From: Natrinema sp. HArc-T2
GTDB lineage: Archaea; Halobacteriota; Halobacteria; Halobacteriales; Natrialbaceae
Length of the DNA stretch: 64,000 nt
Direction: 5' to 3'
NCBI RefSeq assembly: GCF_041821085.1
Contig: NZ_JBGUAZ010000004.1
Coordinates: 124,001-188,000, forward strand
The number at the start of each line of letters is the position of its first letter. The stretch's first letter is position 1. Under the pieces are notes generated by a model. That model did no database searches. It saw only the letters and a program-made list of their open reading frames with translations, and was not told the origin of the DNA. Below are positions 45,764-53,772 of this stretch, piece by piece. The translations under genes and the position numbers were made by a program.

Positions 45764-46231
45764 TCAGGAGTGGCGCACCGTTTCCGCACCGCATTCCTCA
45801 CAGATGGCCATGAGAGCGTCGCGGTCGTCGGTCGATTCGATACGGACCAGCTGGCGCTCGCCACAGTCGGGACACTGCCGACGAATGTCCGTCTCACCGG
45901 CCTCGGCGGGTGCACCAAGTGCGAGCGCTACGACCCGGTCGTCAGTCTCGTTGCGACCGAGTTGCCATTCGCCGGGCGCAAAGCGGATCGCCTCCGCCGC
46001 GCCGACGGTCACGTCACCCTCCTCCGTCTCGAACGTTGCCGTCCCCTCGAGCACGTAGAAGATCTCTTCCTGGTCGGCGTGGCGGTGATAGCCGAACCCG
46101 AACGTGTCGCCCGGCTCGAGGATGTAGTGATTTACTGCGAGGTGTTCGGCTCCGAGTGCGTTCGAGAGCGAGCGTTTGTTCCGTGCTGGGCTCATCCATC
46201 GGTCGACGTCGGTGAGGCTAACCGTTTCCAT
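45764..46231 (-). CDS. Cupin protein with C-terminal zinc ribbon
   Basis: A 155-residue protein from the ATG ending at 46231. The cupin core has 'GFGYHRHADQEEIFYVLEG' (His and Glu metal ligands) and 'FAPGEWQLGRN'. The C-terminal 40 residues add CPDCG and CEECG pairs, a zinc ribbon. The substrate is unknown. A CTATTTACC box (46254-46262, minus) lies about 27 nt upstream. The longer frame to 46483 is not supported. Confidence 0.8.
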   Translation of the reverse strand: METVSLTDVDRWMSPARNKRSLSNALGAEHLAVNHYILEPGDTFGFGYHRHADQEEIFYVLEGTATFETEEGDVTVGAAEAIRFAPGEWQLGRNETDDRVVALALGAPAEAGETDIRRQCPDCGERQLVRIESTDDRDALMAICEECGAETVRHS

Positions 46232-46787
46232 AGTGACACAGTCACACGGTGGCGGTAAATAGACTGGTGGCCGGAAATCAATGGCGGATGGTAGCTTCGC
46301 CCTGCAACTCGGATCGCAGAGAGTCCAGTAGGCCGGGATTGCGGCGGCGATCACTGCGGATTCGAGCAGACAAACGATGTCGATCGGCTGTCTCTGTGAC
46401 CGGATGGGATAGAGAAACTGCCTCCGGAGGGGGGGAGGTGATGGGGGGAAGGCCGGAGGCATCCTATTATTTTCCGATATCACTAATGGTTGTTCCGGTA
46501 AGTATCATGCATTCGACAACGTTATTTCGGCCCGATTCGAAGCCCCAGATGGCGGGGCGACGATTCGATTCGACAGTATCTGTCCGATTGTGAGGCAGAC
46601 GGACCCTCGCCGTAGCCCCTGGGATCGCCCGACGTGACGCCACTGGCCACATCGGCACCCGATCTCACCCGAATCCGATTGACACACCACCGCATACGGA
46701 TGGGGCTCCGACGCTGGCCTCTGGCCGGCGTTTCTCGACGCAGATAGTCACGCAAGAGCGACAGTGATATCGAGTCGAATCCACTGT
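46232..46787. other. 556-bp stretch without a confident gene
   Basis: The first 30 bases hold the cupin promoter. The rest has only short Arg/Pro-rich frames that do not look coding. An 8-bp inverted repeat (GCCTCCGG at 46420-46427 and CCGGAGGC at 46453-46460) surrounds a purine-rich run. GC content falls to the right, marking the left edge of the accessory region. Confidence 0.4.
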
Positions 46788-46904
46788 TCACAGCGTGCGA
46801 CGCTGCTCGAGTGTGGGGGAAGTGGGCTCAAGGAACTGGTCTACTTCGTTCTGGCTGAGTCCGACCAGCATGTCGTCGCGGTTCTCGTGCTGTTGGGGGT
46901 TCAT
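46788..46904 (-). pseudogene. Integrase N-terminal fragment
   Basis: The frame starts 'MNPQQHENRDDMLVGLSQNE' and continues to a stop after 38 codons. It resembles the N-terminus of haloarchaeal tyrosine-integrase genes (a 'DDML-W/G-LSxxEVDQ-L' pattern) but lacks the core and catalytic regions. The reading frame is lost before 46788. This is probably a relic of an older integration; a family match by memory only. Confidence 0.35.
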
Positions 46905-47134
46905 GCTGTCCGGACTGCCTGCATATCTGATAACTATCGCCAGCAATCTATGTTTTCGGTGGTGCTCGAGGGGGAGATCGGGCTGACTCTGTCCGAGATT
47001 ATCGTAGAGTCGGACAGGAGATCGTGAATCAGTGGTATGACGATAGAGTGCGTTAGTTTTCTCGAGAGCATTCACAGCTAGCCAGTAACAGGTATAGAAT
47101 GAAAAGACTCGATATTGCTCACGGTTGGTGTAGG

Positions 47135-47629
47135 TCAGACCTCAGGAGCTCCATCTACACCCACCGAGAATGGTTCATCATCATCTCGGCTTTCGCTAAT
47201 GTACAAGTGAGGCTCAGTAACTGGCGTTCTGAGATTGAAATCATTTGCTACAGTTCCTCGACCTTCAACCGTTACCTCCACCGTATAGTTCCCGCTCTCA
47301 TCAGCAGTAGGTATTCTATCAGGGACCTGCTCTCCTGCTTGAATAGTTATATTCGTCTCAGATAGAGTAGCGTCCTCATCGTTATCTATGACCGTTACTG
47401 ACCCGTTCAGCGTCTCATTCAGGTCGTTTTCTACTGTGAAATTCTTCACTTCATCATACTCTGCTGGCTGATTATATTCATCATCCTCTGCTGGCTGATT
47501 ATATTCCTCATCGTTCGTTGGCTCATTCTCTGTGTGGTCATTAGGATTATCGCTGCCGCTATCGGAAAGACAACCAGCCACTGCAGCTATTCCTGTCGTG
47601 ACAGCACCAAGGAGTACTCGTCGCTTCAT
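47135..47629 (-). CDS. Tat-exported lipoprotein, unknown function
   Basis: A 164-residue protein from the ATG ending at 47629. It has a short twin-arginine signal ('MKRRVLLGAVTTGIAAVAGC') and a lipobox Cys at residue 20. A low-complexity Asp/Glu/Asn stretch repeats 'EYNQPAE' twice. A beta-domain follows, with 'NGSVTVIDNDEDATLSETNI' and 'GNYTVEVTVEGRG', which looks Ig-like. An SD-like GGGAGA lies 4 nt upstream and a CTTATAG box about 25 nt upstream (47651-47657). Confidence 0.75.
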   Translation of the reverse strand: MKRRVLLGAVTTGIAAVAGCLSDSGSDNPNDHTENEPTNDEEYNQPAEDDEYNQPAEYDEVKNFTVENDLNETLNGSVTVIDNDEDATLSETNITIQAGEQVPDRIPTADESGNYTVEVTVEGRGTVANDFNLRTPVTEPHLYISESRDDDEPFSVGVDGAPEV

Positions 47630-47679
47630 ATTCTCCCTTACTAACACGCTCTATAAGTGCTTTCAGGGAACCGACTGTT

Positions 47680-47769
47680 CAGTTCGCATCTGTAGTTACC
47701 GCGAACGTTGTGTCCGAGAAGTAGAGTATTCACGGACACAACTCTCGCGGTAACGACGTGTGCGAACAG
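47680..47769. repeat. 90-bp inverted repeat, second class
   Basis: Two 39-nt arms (47680-47718 and 47731-47769) match at about 31 of 39 positions with a 12-nt spacer. The core runs are GTTACCGCGA and GTTGTGTCCG. It lies between the lipoprotein promoter and the next small gene. The sequence is unrelated to the 86-bp family. Confidence 0.65.
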
Positions 47770-47878
47770 AACGAGCTGTAGTAGATCACTCTCATCTCAT
47801 TATTGGTAATCTCTATAGTCCATATGCGAAAAGTAATCAAATATTTTAAATCCTTTGGTGGGGGTACCGTAGAACGAA

Positions 47879-48016
47879 ATGGGGGAGCTGAGTGCTGAAG
47901 GCAGACAACACTTAGAAGAAGCGTTACAGAACAATGATCCATCAGAGAAGGATTTCCATATTCGACAAGTACTACAGGTGTGGGGTGTAGACGATCTTCC
48001 GAAAGAACTGAAATAG
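47879..48016 (+). CDS. 45-residue helical protein, unknown function
   Basis: It encodes a 45-residue helical peptide starting 'MGELSAEGRQHLEEALQ', with 'HIRQVLQVWGVDDLPKELK' at the end. An AT-rich ATATTTTAAATCC stretch (47841-47853) lies about 32 nt upstream. Too short for most gene finders. The amphipathic helices and clean promoter make it plausible, but no homologue is recalled. Confidence 0.45.
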   Translation: MGELSAEGRQHLEEALQNNDPSEKDFHIRQVLQVWGVDDLPKELK

Positions 48017-48049
48017 AGCACCTACGTTCTCATCTGTTTACTGGCCTCT

Positions 48050-48116
48050 CTGTACTTACCGCTGGTTCACGCTCTCCTATCCGACCCTCTCCGATTTCTC
48101 GGACACCGAGTTCACG
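48050..48116 (+). repeat. Direct repeat, copy 1 (pair at 48890)
   Basis: This aligns without gaps to 48890-48956, exactly 840 bp away. The most conserved segment is ACCCTCTCCGATTTCTCGG, followed by ACACCGA and TTCACG. The segment includes a small hairpin, TCCGA-TTTC-TCGGA. The two copies flank the zinc-ribbon and CBS genes. Confidence 0.65.
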
Positions 48117-48206
48117 CTAAGTACGTGCGTACTGATCAGCTCTCCATTCGCTCTTTCCGCCCCTAGATAACAGTTAACACAGACACACGCGATAGGTTTA
48201 GTAGAG

Positions 48207-48404
48207 ATGACCGAAGACAGCGAGAACCAGCGGGCAGCAGCCGTATGTGAGAATTGTGGGACCGCTCACGCAGTCCGGCTCGGCCCTGACGGCGAAATCC
48301 GGCCTATTGGAAGCGGGAGGGATGGCACTTGTACATGTGGCGACGGCGATCTTCGTATTCTTAGCAACGATTCGACAGTTCTCGAAGACGTAGAGATGTC
48401 GTAA
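48207..48404 (+). CDS. Small zinc-ribbon protein
   Basis: The 65-residue protein has two CxxC-type pairs ('AVCENCGTAHAVR' and 'GTCTCGDGDLRI'), a zinc ribbon similar to small haloarchaeal DUF-type proteins. It precedes the CBS-domain gene by 42 nt and the two may be one transcript. The stretch between contains an SD-like GGAGGT. Confidence 0.6.
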   Translation: MTEDSENQRAAAVCENCGTAHAVRLGPDGEIRPIGSGRDGTCTCGDGDLRILSNDSTVLEDVEMS

Positions 48405-48446
48405 CTACAGATGCTTACTCCGCAGAGTTAACCCTCTACAGGAGGT

Positions 48447-48884
48447 ATGAGTAGTATGATTGACCAGATCGTCGGTGATGTGATGACACAGTCAGTTCGA
48501 ACGATTCCGCCGGAGACGACGGCCTGTGATGTGGCGACACTGTTCGCGGAACAGGATATTGGATCGGCAGTCGTGGTCGATCCCGAGACAGGTGAGTACA
48601 GCGGTATCGTCACTCAGTCCGATATCATGCAACAGGTGGCAGCGGGGGCTGATATCGAATCCGTTCGCGTCGCTACGTTTCTGAGTACGCCACTCGTCAC
48701 GATCGACAGCACAGAGGACATCCATACCGCGGCCACGCTGATGAAAGAGCACTCGATTCGGCGACTTCCGGTCACCGACGATGGCGACCTCGTCGGCGTC
48801 CTCACAACGACTGACCTCACACACTATCTGCCTCGCCTCAAGAACACGATCCTCCGTGGACGTAACGACCTGACCAGTCAGTGA
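48447..48884 (+). CDS. CBS-domain pair protein
   Basis: The 145-residue protein has two CBS repeats ('VGDVMTQSVRTIPPE' to 'IVTQSDIMQ' and 'FLSTPLVTIDSTEDIHTAAT' to 'LTTTDLTHYL'), like the one at 3308. GGAGGT ends directly at the ATG at 48447, so the real start may be the second in-frame ATG at 48456, nine bases beyond the site. The partner is unknown. Confidence 0.85.
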   Translation: MSSMIDQIVGDVMTQSVRTIPPETTACDVATLFAEQDIGSAVVVDPETGEYSGIVTQSDIMQQVAAGADIESVRVATFLSTPLVTIDSTEDIHTAATLMKEHSIRRLPVTDDGDLVGVLTTTDLTHYLPRLKNTILRGRNDLTSQ

Positions 48885-48889
48885 GATCC

Positions 48890-48956
48890 CTGTACTTACT
48901 GGTGACTCGAGCTCGTCCGTCCAACCCTCTCCGATTTCTCGGACACCGAATTCACG
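48890..48956 (+). repeat. Direct repeat, copy 2 (pair at 48050)
   Basis: Shares ACCCTCTCCGATTTCTCGG with copy 1 and the opening CTGTACTTAC. Divergence is concentrated between these blocks. It begins five bases after the CBS stop codon. Confidence 0.65.
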
Positions 48957-49262
48957 GTACGACCAACTTGTACCAACTGATAGATCGGCATTGCTACGTT
49001 TTCAACTGGTGCTGAATCTGTTTAAACATTGGTCTCACCAGTACGAGACTATGATATTCCCGACCGCCATCATTCGCTCGAGAGTCCCATCTGAGCAACG
49101 ACCGGAGTCTCCTCACGATCGCCTTCGCGAGGGCGATGTGACTGAGCGGAGAGTTCGAAATGGCAGCCGGAGGGGGTGGACTCGCCGGGACTGAGCAAAC
49201 GCGAAGCGTTTGCGATGTATGGCGAGTCCATTGACTGAAGCGAACGAAGTGAGCGGAAGGAA
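48957..49262. other. Intergenic region before attL, no gene
   Basis: No coding potential is seen. It includes a hairpin with an extra att core at 49177-49230 and the haloarchaeal-type repeat GCGAACGAAGTGAGC at 49241-49255. Confidence 0.5.
49177..49230. repeat. Hairpin made of att core and its inverse
   Basis: TGGACTCGCCGGGA (49177-49190) is a direct copy of the att core. GGCGAGTCCA (49221-49230) is its inverse, pairing with the first ten bases. Inside is a second perfect stem, GCAAACGC-GAA-GCGTTTGC (49195-49213). Confidence 0.6.
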
Positions 49263-49382
49263 ATGGACTCGCCGGGAGTCTCACCCGTTGGGCCTCACCG
49301 CATACTGAAGGGCGGGCGGTGCCAATGCCCGGTGCCATACTCGATTCCGTTCCGTCTGGTTGGTGGCGTAAGACAGCCAACC

Positions 49383-50390
49383 ATGACGAATCTCGAACCT
49401 CTCCGACCGGAGAAGGCAGTTGAAATGTACCTGACCAGCCGTGAGGACGAAGTGACGAAGAAGTCACTCCAAAATATCAAGTCCGATCTTAAGGTGTTCA
49501 TGCAGTGGTGTGACGAACGCGATATCACGGATATGAATGACGTAGACGGTCGAGCGTTGGCCGACTTCCGAACGTGGCGTGGTGAGCAGGTGAAACTAAT
49601 CACGCTCAAGCACAACCTGTGGACTATCAAGAAGTACGTCCGCTTCTGTGAGCAGGTGGACGCCGTACCAGAGGGCACCAGCGAGAAGGTGGTCATTCCA
49701 GAGACGACCGACGCCGACGAGGTCAACGATTCGTTCATTCGAGCGAGCGACGCCGAGGATATCCTCGAGTACCTTGAGAAATTCGAGTACGCCTCTATTC
49801 GTCATGCTGTATTCTACACACTATGGCATACAGGGATACGAAGTAGTTCACTTCTCGCTCTCGATCTCAAGGACTTCTATCCCGAGGAGAACAAACTGTG
49901 TATCCGACACCGGCCAACAACTGGAACCACTCTCAAGAACAAAGAGCGCGGCGAGCGTAACGTGTTCATCAAGGACGAATTGGTGGCGGTTCTACGCAAC
50001 TTCATTAACGAGAATCGCGCCGACGTGCTGGACGAACACGGACGCCGACCACTGTTCGCAACGACGGATACGCGCGTCTCTCGCACTACCGTTCAACGAC
50101 TGATCTATACGGCCACAAGTCCGTGTTATATCGGGAAGGAGTGTCCGCACGACCGGGAACCGGACACCTGTGAAGCCAACTCCTACAACCTCGCCTGTAA
50201 GTGTCCCTCGTCGCTCTCACCGCATCCCCTTCGGAAGGGTGCAATCACCCACACACTCAACAAAGATACGCCCAAGGACGTAATCAGCGACCGTATGGAC
50301 GTAAGTAGAGAAGTGCTTGATAAACACTACAATAAACAGTCGAAGGACGAGCAGATGGAAACCCGACGGAAGTACCTCAACGGACTTTAG
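49383..50390 (+). CDS. Tyrosine integrase (XerC/D-like)
   Basis: The 335-residue recombinase starts at 49383 ('MTNLEPLRPEKAVEMYLTSR'); the frame reaching back to the att core is non-coding. It has an N-terminal SAM-like core-binding domain (about 12-95). The catalytic domain has Arg153 ('HTGIRSSSLL'), His281-x2-Arg284 ('HPLRKG') and Tyr316 ('HYNKQ'). A Cys-rich insertion (Cys248, 254, 263, 272, 274) sits before the HxxR, and may bind zinc. It should catalyse integration into the tRNA-Ala 3' end and excision. Confidence 0.9.
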   Translation: MTNLEPLRPEKAVEMYLTSREDEVTKKSLQNIKSDLKVFMQWCDERDITDMNDVDGRALADFRTWRGEQVKLITLKHNLWTIKKYVRFCEQVDAVPEGTSEKVVIPETTDADEVNDSFIRASDAEDILEYLEKFEYASIRHAVFYTLWHTGIRSSSLLALDLKDFYPEENKLCIRHRPTTGTTLKNKERGERNVFIKDELVAVLRNFINENRADVLDEHGRRPLFATTDTRVSRTTVQRLIYTATSPCYIGKECPHDREPDTCEANSYNLACKCPSSLSPHPLRKGAITHTLNKDTPKDVISDRMDVSREVLDKHYNKQSKDEQMETRRKYLNGL

Positions 50391-50480
50391 GTTGGTAGCA
50401 CGGCGGCTACCTTCTTCAAAAATTTTCTCCAACACCTTGCTGGTCAATACGGAGAACGATACTCAAGAGGATTTGATCGA

Positions 50481-51437
50481 TTACGTATAACCCAAGGCTC
50501 GAAGCCGCTCTTCTACGTCAGAGTCATCCATCTTTTTAGTTCGTTCGGCAGGCGAGTCGGATACCGTCTCCCGACGGCTTTTGTAGGGCATTTCCAGCCA
50601 TGGAACCTCCCTGAGGACGGGATGGTCTATTCCTGGCGGATGACCCCACATCTTCACAGGAAGTGGATGCATTCGCTCACCTAACATATTCCCATGGTCT
50701 GCTGAGACAACCACTTTTCCGGTGACCGAGTCCCGTATCTCCTGTACGTGAGGAAGAGCGAGGTCGAGATTTTCTTCGTATGCTTTACGTATCGTTTGCA
50801 TGTTTTCGGAGGCCAGACGGTAACGGAGTCGCATCCATAGGGACAATTGCGAGGAAGAATTAGCATCGGCTCGACCGGCACCCTCACCTGTGATACCCGC
50901 GTGAGAGATTTGTCTACCAGTCTTACCGATAAAAGGCGTATGAGGTTGCATGAAGTGACTGATAATGCGTTTATTTGGATATTTTTCTGCCGCTTCGATG
51001 GTTGCTTCCGCCATCGTCTCTGGAAGAACGGTTCGGAGTTCTTCGTTCCATCCCCAATCGAACACATCGATAATATCGTGGAATACTTCTTTGCCTTTTA
51101 ATAACTCAACATGAGGATTTGCAGACACATATACGGTGTCGTGATATTGCTTGCCTACGAAGTTCCGCTGGATGAATTCAGTGCTATGACTCCCGAGGGA
51201 AGTCACAGAAGTAAGTTCACCATCCATATAGTTACGGTCTTTGAATGAATCAAACCGACAACCGTCCAAAAGTACGAGAACGTCCCAATCCCGGCTCATA
51301 AACAATTCACCATCCGTCGCTGAAGCATGCCTATTAATCCTAAGCGCCAGTAAGGAAAGTTCTCCAAGAATAGTTGACGGGTTCTTCAGAACTCGGAGGA
51401 GATTAGTCAGTGTGTATCTCTCACTCATAGTGTTCAT
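50481..51437 (-). CDS. Sulfatase/alkaline-phosphatase-superfamily protein
   Basis: The 318-residue protein has a superfamily-type first metal motif 'DVLVLLDGCRFDSF' (about 52-65) and a second one, 'VVVSADHGNMLGERMHP', with 'HFMQPHTPFIGK' between. It ends 'EERLRALGYT'. Such proteins in haloarchaea often sit in surface-polysaccharide clusters and may transfer or remove phosphate or sulfate. There is no signal peptide. Low GC relative to core genes fits acquisition with the element. ATGs at 51437 and 51428 are both possible. Confidence 0.75.
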   Translation of the reverse strand: MNTMSERYTLTNLLRVLKNPSTILGELSLLALRINRHASATDGELFMSRDWDVLVLLDGCRFDSFKDRNYMDGELTSVTSLGSHSTEFIQRNFVGKQYHDTVYVSANPHVELLKGKEVFHDIIDVFDWGWNEELRTVLPETMAEATIEAAEKYPNKRIISHFMQPHTPFIGKTGRQISHAGITGEGAGRADANSSSQLSLWMRLRYRLASENMQTIRKAYEENLDLALPHVQEIRDSVTGKVVVSADHGNMLGERMHPLPVKMWGHPPGIDHPVLREVPWLEMPYKSRRETVSDSPAERTKKMDDSDVEERLRALGYT

Positions 51438-51631
51438 TGTTTTTCCCGCACAGTTTAAATGTTGTTGATTTTAATATAGTGTTTTACAAACATATGCGCC
51501 ACCATATCGATGAAAAGATCCAAATCATGGTGAATCGAGGCAGTTTCTCTCTGGAGTAGAAGGGGCGGCCATATAGTCCGGACGTGTCTATTCCACCACC
51601 TTTCTTATCATAACCCTTCCTCAGATTTGAT

Positions 51632-52378
51632 ATGATTCAGCGCCTGCTGAAAATCGGCGGTATTTCTCTTCGAGGATTCCTCCGCGTGTTTCTTGTCATT
51701 CTATCACTCTTCTCTCTTGCCGTCGGTATCCTCGGACGTTTCAGCATCTTCGCCAAGATGCCCTCGTTCCTACTCCATCTCGCTATTTCTGTTACTGACC
51801 TTCGAGAAATCCGTGATGATGTAACTGCTGCCTTTAGTGATGCTGGAGCAGCAGCGATTGAACAACACGAAATTGAAGGCTATCCTAAACGGCTTGTTTT
51901 GGACGATATCCATAAACGAGCGAGTGAGGCCACGACAGATAACCAGCAGGAGTTTGAAGCAGGTGAATTTGGAGCAAGTTGGCTAATCACGGGATTTGCA
52001 ATCATCACCACTCATCAATCATGGGGGAAGCTATGGGCCTACACTCTTGCAGTTGTTACTCTTCTACTCATTGTCGCGGTTGGCGTCCGAATTGCCCTCA
52101 TTGATGCCCTTGCTTATGATAAGGTACCCGAAGGCACCACCGGTGACCTACTCGCTGTCTGGCTGTGGAACGACTACGTCCTCGGGGGTCACGTTCCTCT
52201 GTTCATGCTTTCCGTGTTCCAATTTGCGCATACCATGGACGAAAACTTATATGACCTCTGCATCGACGCTCTCGCTACATCTGCAGAGGTAGCCGTCGTT
52301 AATCCGAGCAAAGAGATGAGCGAGATATTCTACAACGAACTATGGCCAGAATTCAAGGACTATATTAGTACGGTTTGA
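51632..52378 (+). CDS. Membrane protein of the integrated element, unknown function
   Basis: A 248-residue protein with an N-terminal hydrophobic helix (about 15-35) and later ones (about 134-157 and 177-200). A polar middle section (52-125) has 'DAGAAAIEQHEIEGYPKRLV' and 'EATTDNQQEFEAGEF'. It is AT-richer than the core genes. There is no recognisable domain; a membrane sensor or defence-type cargo is conceivable but unsupported. Confidence 0.5.
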   Translation: MIQRLLKIGGISLRGFLRVFLVILSLFSLAVGILGRFSIFAKMPSFLLHLAISVTDLREIRDDVTAAFSDAGAAAIEQHEIEGYPKRLVLDDIHKRASEATTDNQQEFEAGEFGASWLITGFAIITTHQSWGKLWAYTLAVVTLLLIVAVGVRIALIDALAYDKVPEGTTGDLLAVWLWNDYVLGGHVPLFMLSVFQFAHTMDENLYDLCIDALATSAEVAVVNPSKEMSEIFYNELWPEFKDYISTV

Positions 52379-52478
52379 TGAATTCTACCATCCATGCTAT
52401 CTGAATTCCACTACGGGTAAAATCGGGAAGCACGGCAGGGAGGGGGCTTCGAGGTTGAAGGTCACCAAATTCGTGTCT

Positions 52479-52642
52479 GGCCACCCCTCGCCTTCGGCTC
52501 GGACGGTGGCCGCCGTTCCCGACGGAAACCGTTCTTGGTTCCAGAAGGCACACGGCCATCAACCGTGACTGCATACGTTCTTGTAATCGTCCCTGCTTTC
52601 CGTTCCTGTCTACCCAATGTAATGGTAAACGGTTTATATACC
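52479..52642 (-). other. Candidate structured RNA with strong TATA promoter
   Basis: On the minus strand GGTATATAAACC (52631-52642) is a strong TATA box. Downstream there is a GC-rich stretch in an otherwise AT-rich element. It contains a hairpin, GGCCACC/GGTGGCC (52479-52485 and 52505-52511) enclosing GCC-TTC-GGC. No good ORF starts within 40 nt of the TATA box. Confidence 0.35.
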
Positions 52643-52658
52643 CCTCCCCCCTCCGCTC

Positions 52659-53279
52659 TTACAACCACCCATCATCTTTCTCGGCATTGAACGTTCGCCA
52701 CTGGAACTGCAATGCCTCATCCAGTTGGTACTTATCATGGATTGTCGGCTCAAAATCCTTGGTCCGAATTCGATGGGCTACCTTGCCATAGACGCTCTCG
52801 AATCGTTCCTGACGAATACCTAACTGAGCCTGGATATCTCTAAAAAGGTCATCAAATTCGTCCTCAGAGGTCTGAGGATGACATTCTCGGTTCGATTCAT
52901 CCGAGTGGACAACGTAGGTACAAACACAGTAGGCAACTGTCTGAGCAGGCAGTCCTAACGTTTGGAGATCGAGTATTGTGAACCAATTAATGGCTCGTCC
53001 TCGCTGTTGCGTGGTCATCCCCAATTTATCAGCCAACGTCGCAACGAGATCTCGGTTCATCCGGTATGTTTGGTACGGACGGTTGGCGCGATACCCATTC
53101 TGTAGTCCCTGATTCATTCGGTCAAGATGCTCGAAGAACTTCTTCTTGTTCTCGATATAGAAGTCCGCAGGCCACTCATCTTGATTATCCCAGTTCGCCC
53201 AGCCGAGGTAGGTCGCGTTGTTCGTGTCCGGTTTCGCCAGTTCTTCGTACGCATGGCTCTCAGTTGTGCTGGCAGTCAT
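52659..53279 (-). CDS. 206-residue helical protein of the element, unknown function
   Basis: A soluble helical protein starting 'MTASTTESHAYEELAKPDTN'. Residues about 75-175 form a helical repeat-like region ('VATLADKLGMTTQQRGRAIN', 'AQTVAYCVCTYVVHSDE', 'LFRDIQAQLGIRQERFESV') that recalls the cyclin-box folds of TFB-type factors. The match is weak and by eye. Because it is element-borne, a transcription regulator of the element is possible. Confidence 0.5.
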   Translation of the reverse strand: MTASTTESHAYEELAKPDTNNATYLGWANWDNQDEWPADFYIENKKKFFEHLDRMNQGLQNGYRANRPYQTYRMNRDLVATLADKLGMTTQQRGRAINWFTILDLQTLGLPAQTVAYCVCTYVVHSDESNRECHPQTSEDEFDDLFRDIQAQLGIRQERFESVYGKVAHRIRTKDFEPTIHDKYQLDEALQFQWRTFNAEKDDGWL

Positions 53280-53771
53280 AGTAACAGTCTCGGCCTCACT
53301 GACGGATTGTGGCGATCCCTCTCGCGGTTCGTTGCCTTACTATATACCGTCAGAAAGGCTCTCCACGAGAGTAGATGTGACCCAGCCATGTAAGCTTATG
53401 CATTCGGTGAATTTACTATCCTCGATAAATAACTAACAAGCATCAGATATCGTGTGTTGTAAAACCACTAAAAATTCTCGCAGGAGGTAACGCTTGACAG
53501 TGACGGTCTTAATTGATTGATGTTCTAACCGGAACCCCGGCTTTTCGCTGTCCCTCGCGCAAGTCATATGTCTCTATCGCCGGAACACCTAAGTCACGAC
53601 ATTCCGACATTAATTGTAGCCACCAACAGACGGTGATGGAGCCGCTACCACGACGGGTGCAATTGGGAACGGCAAGCCTTGCCGGCTCGTTCCTGATTGA
53701 CCCCGTGTAGGACTTAAACAAAAGCGTGGATGCCGACGCCGTGTGATAATTGCGGTTGGGGCGTCAGCCGC
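53280..53771. other. Right-end non-coding region of the element
   Basis: AT-rich, with a promoter for the divergent 206-aa gene and no confident gene. A 70-codon minus-strand frame (53509-53721) is probably spurious, as an overlapping plus-strand frame of similar size exists. The attR lies at the right end. Confidence 0.4.
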
Positions 53772-53772
53772 A

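Noticed and set aside
49263-49382. Integrase start at the ATG within the att core
   Set aside because: The 40 extra residues are Pro/Gly/Arg-rich and not integrase-like. The ATG at 49383 starts the typical N-terminal domain.
53509-53721. 70-codon minus-strand ORF next to attR
   Set aside because: A plus-strand ORF of nearly the same size overlaps it; neither shows codon bias, a promoter or recognisable sequence.
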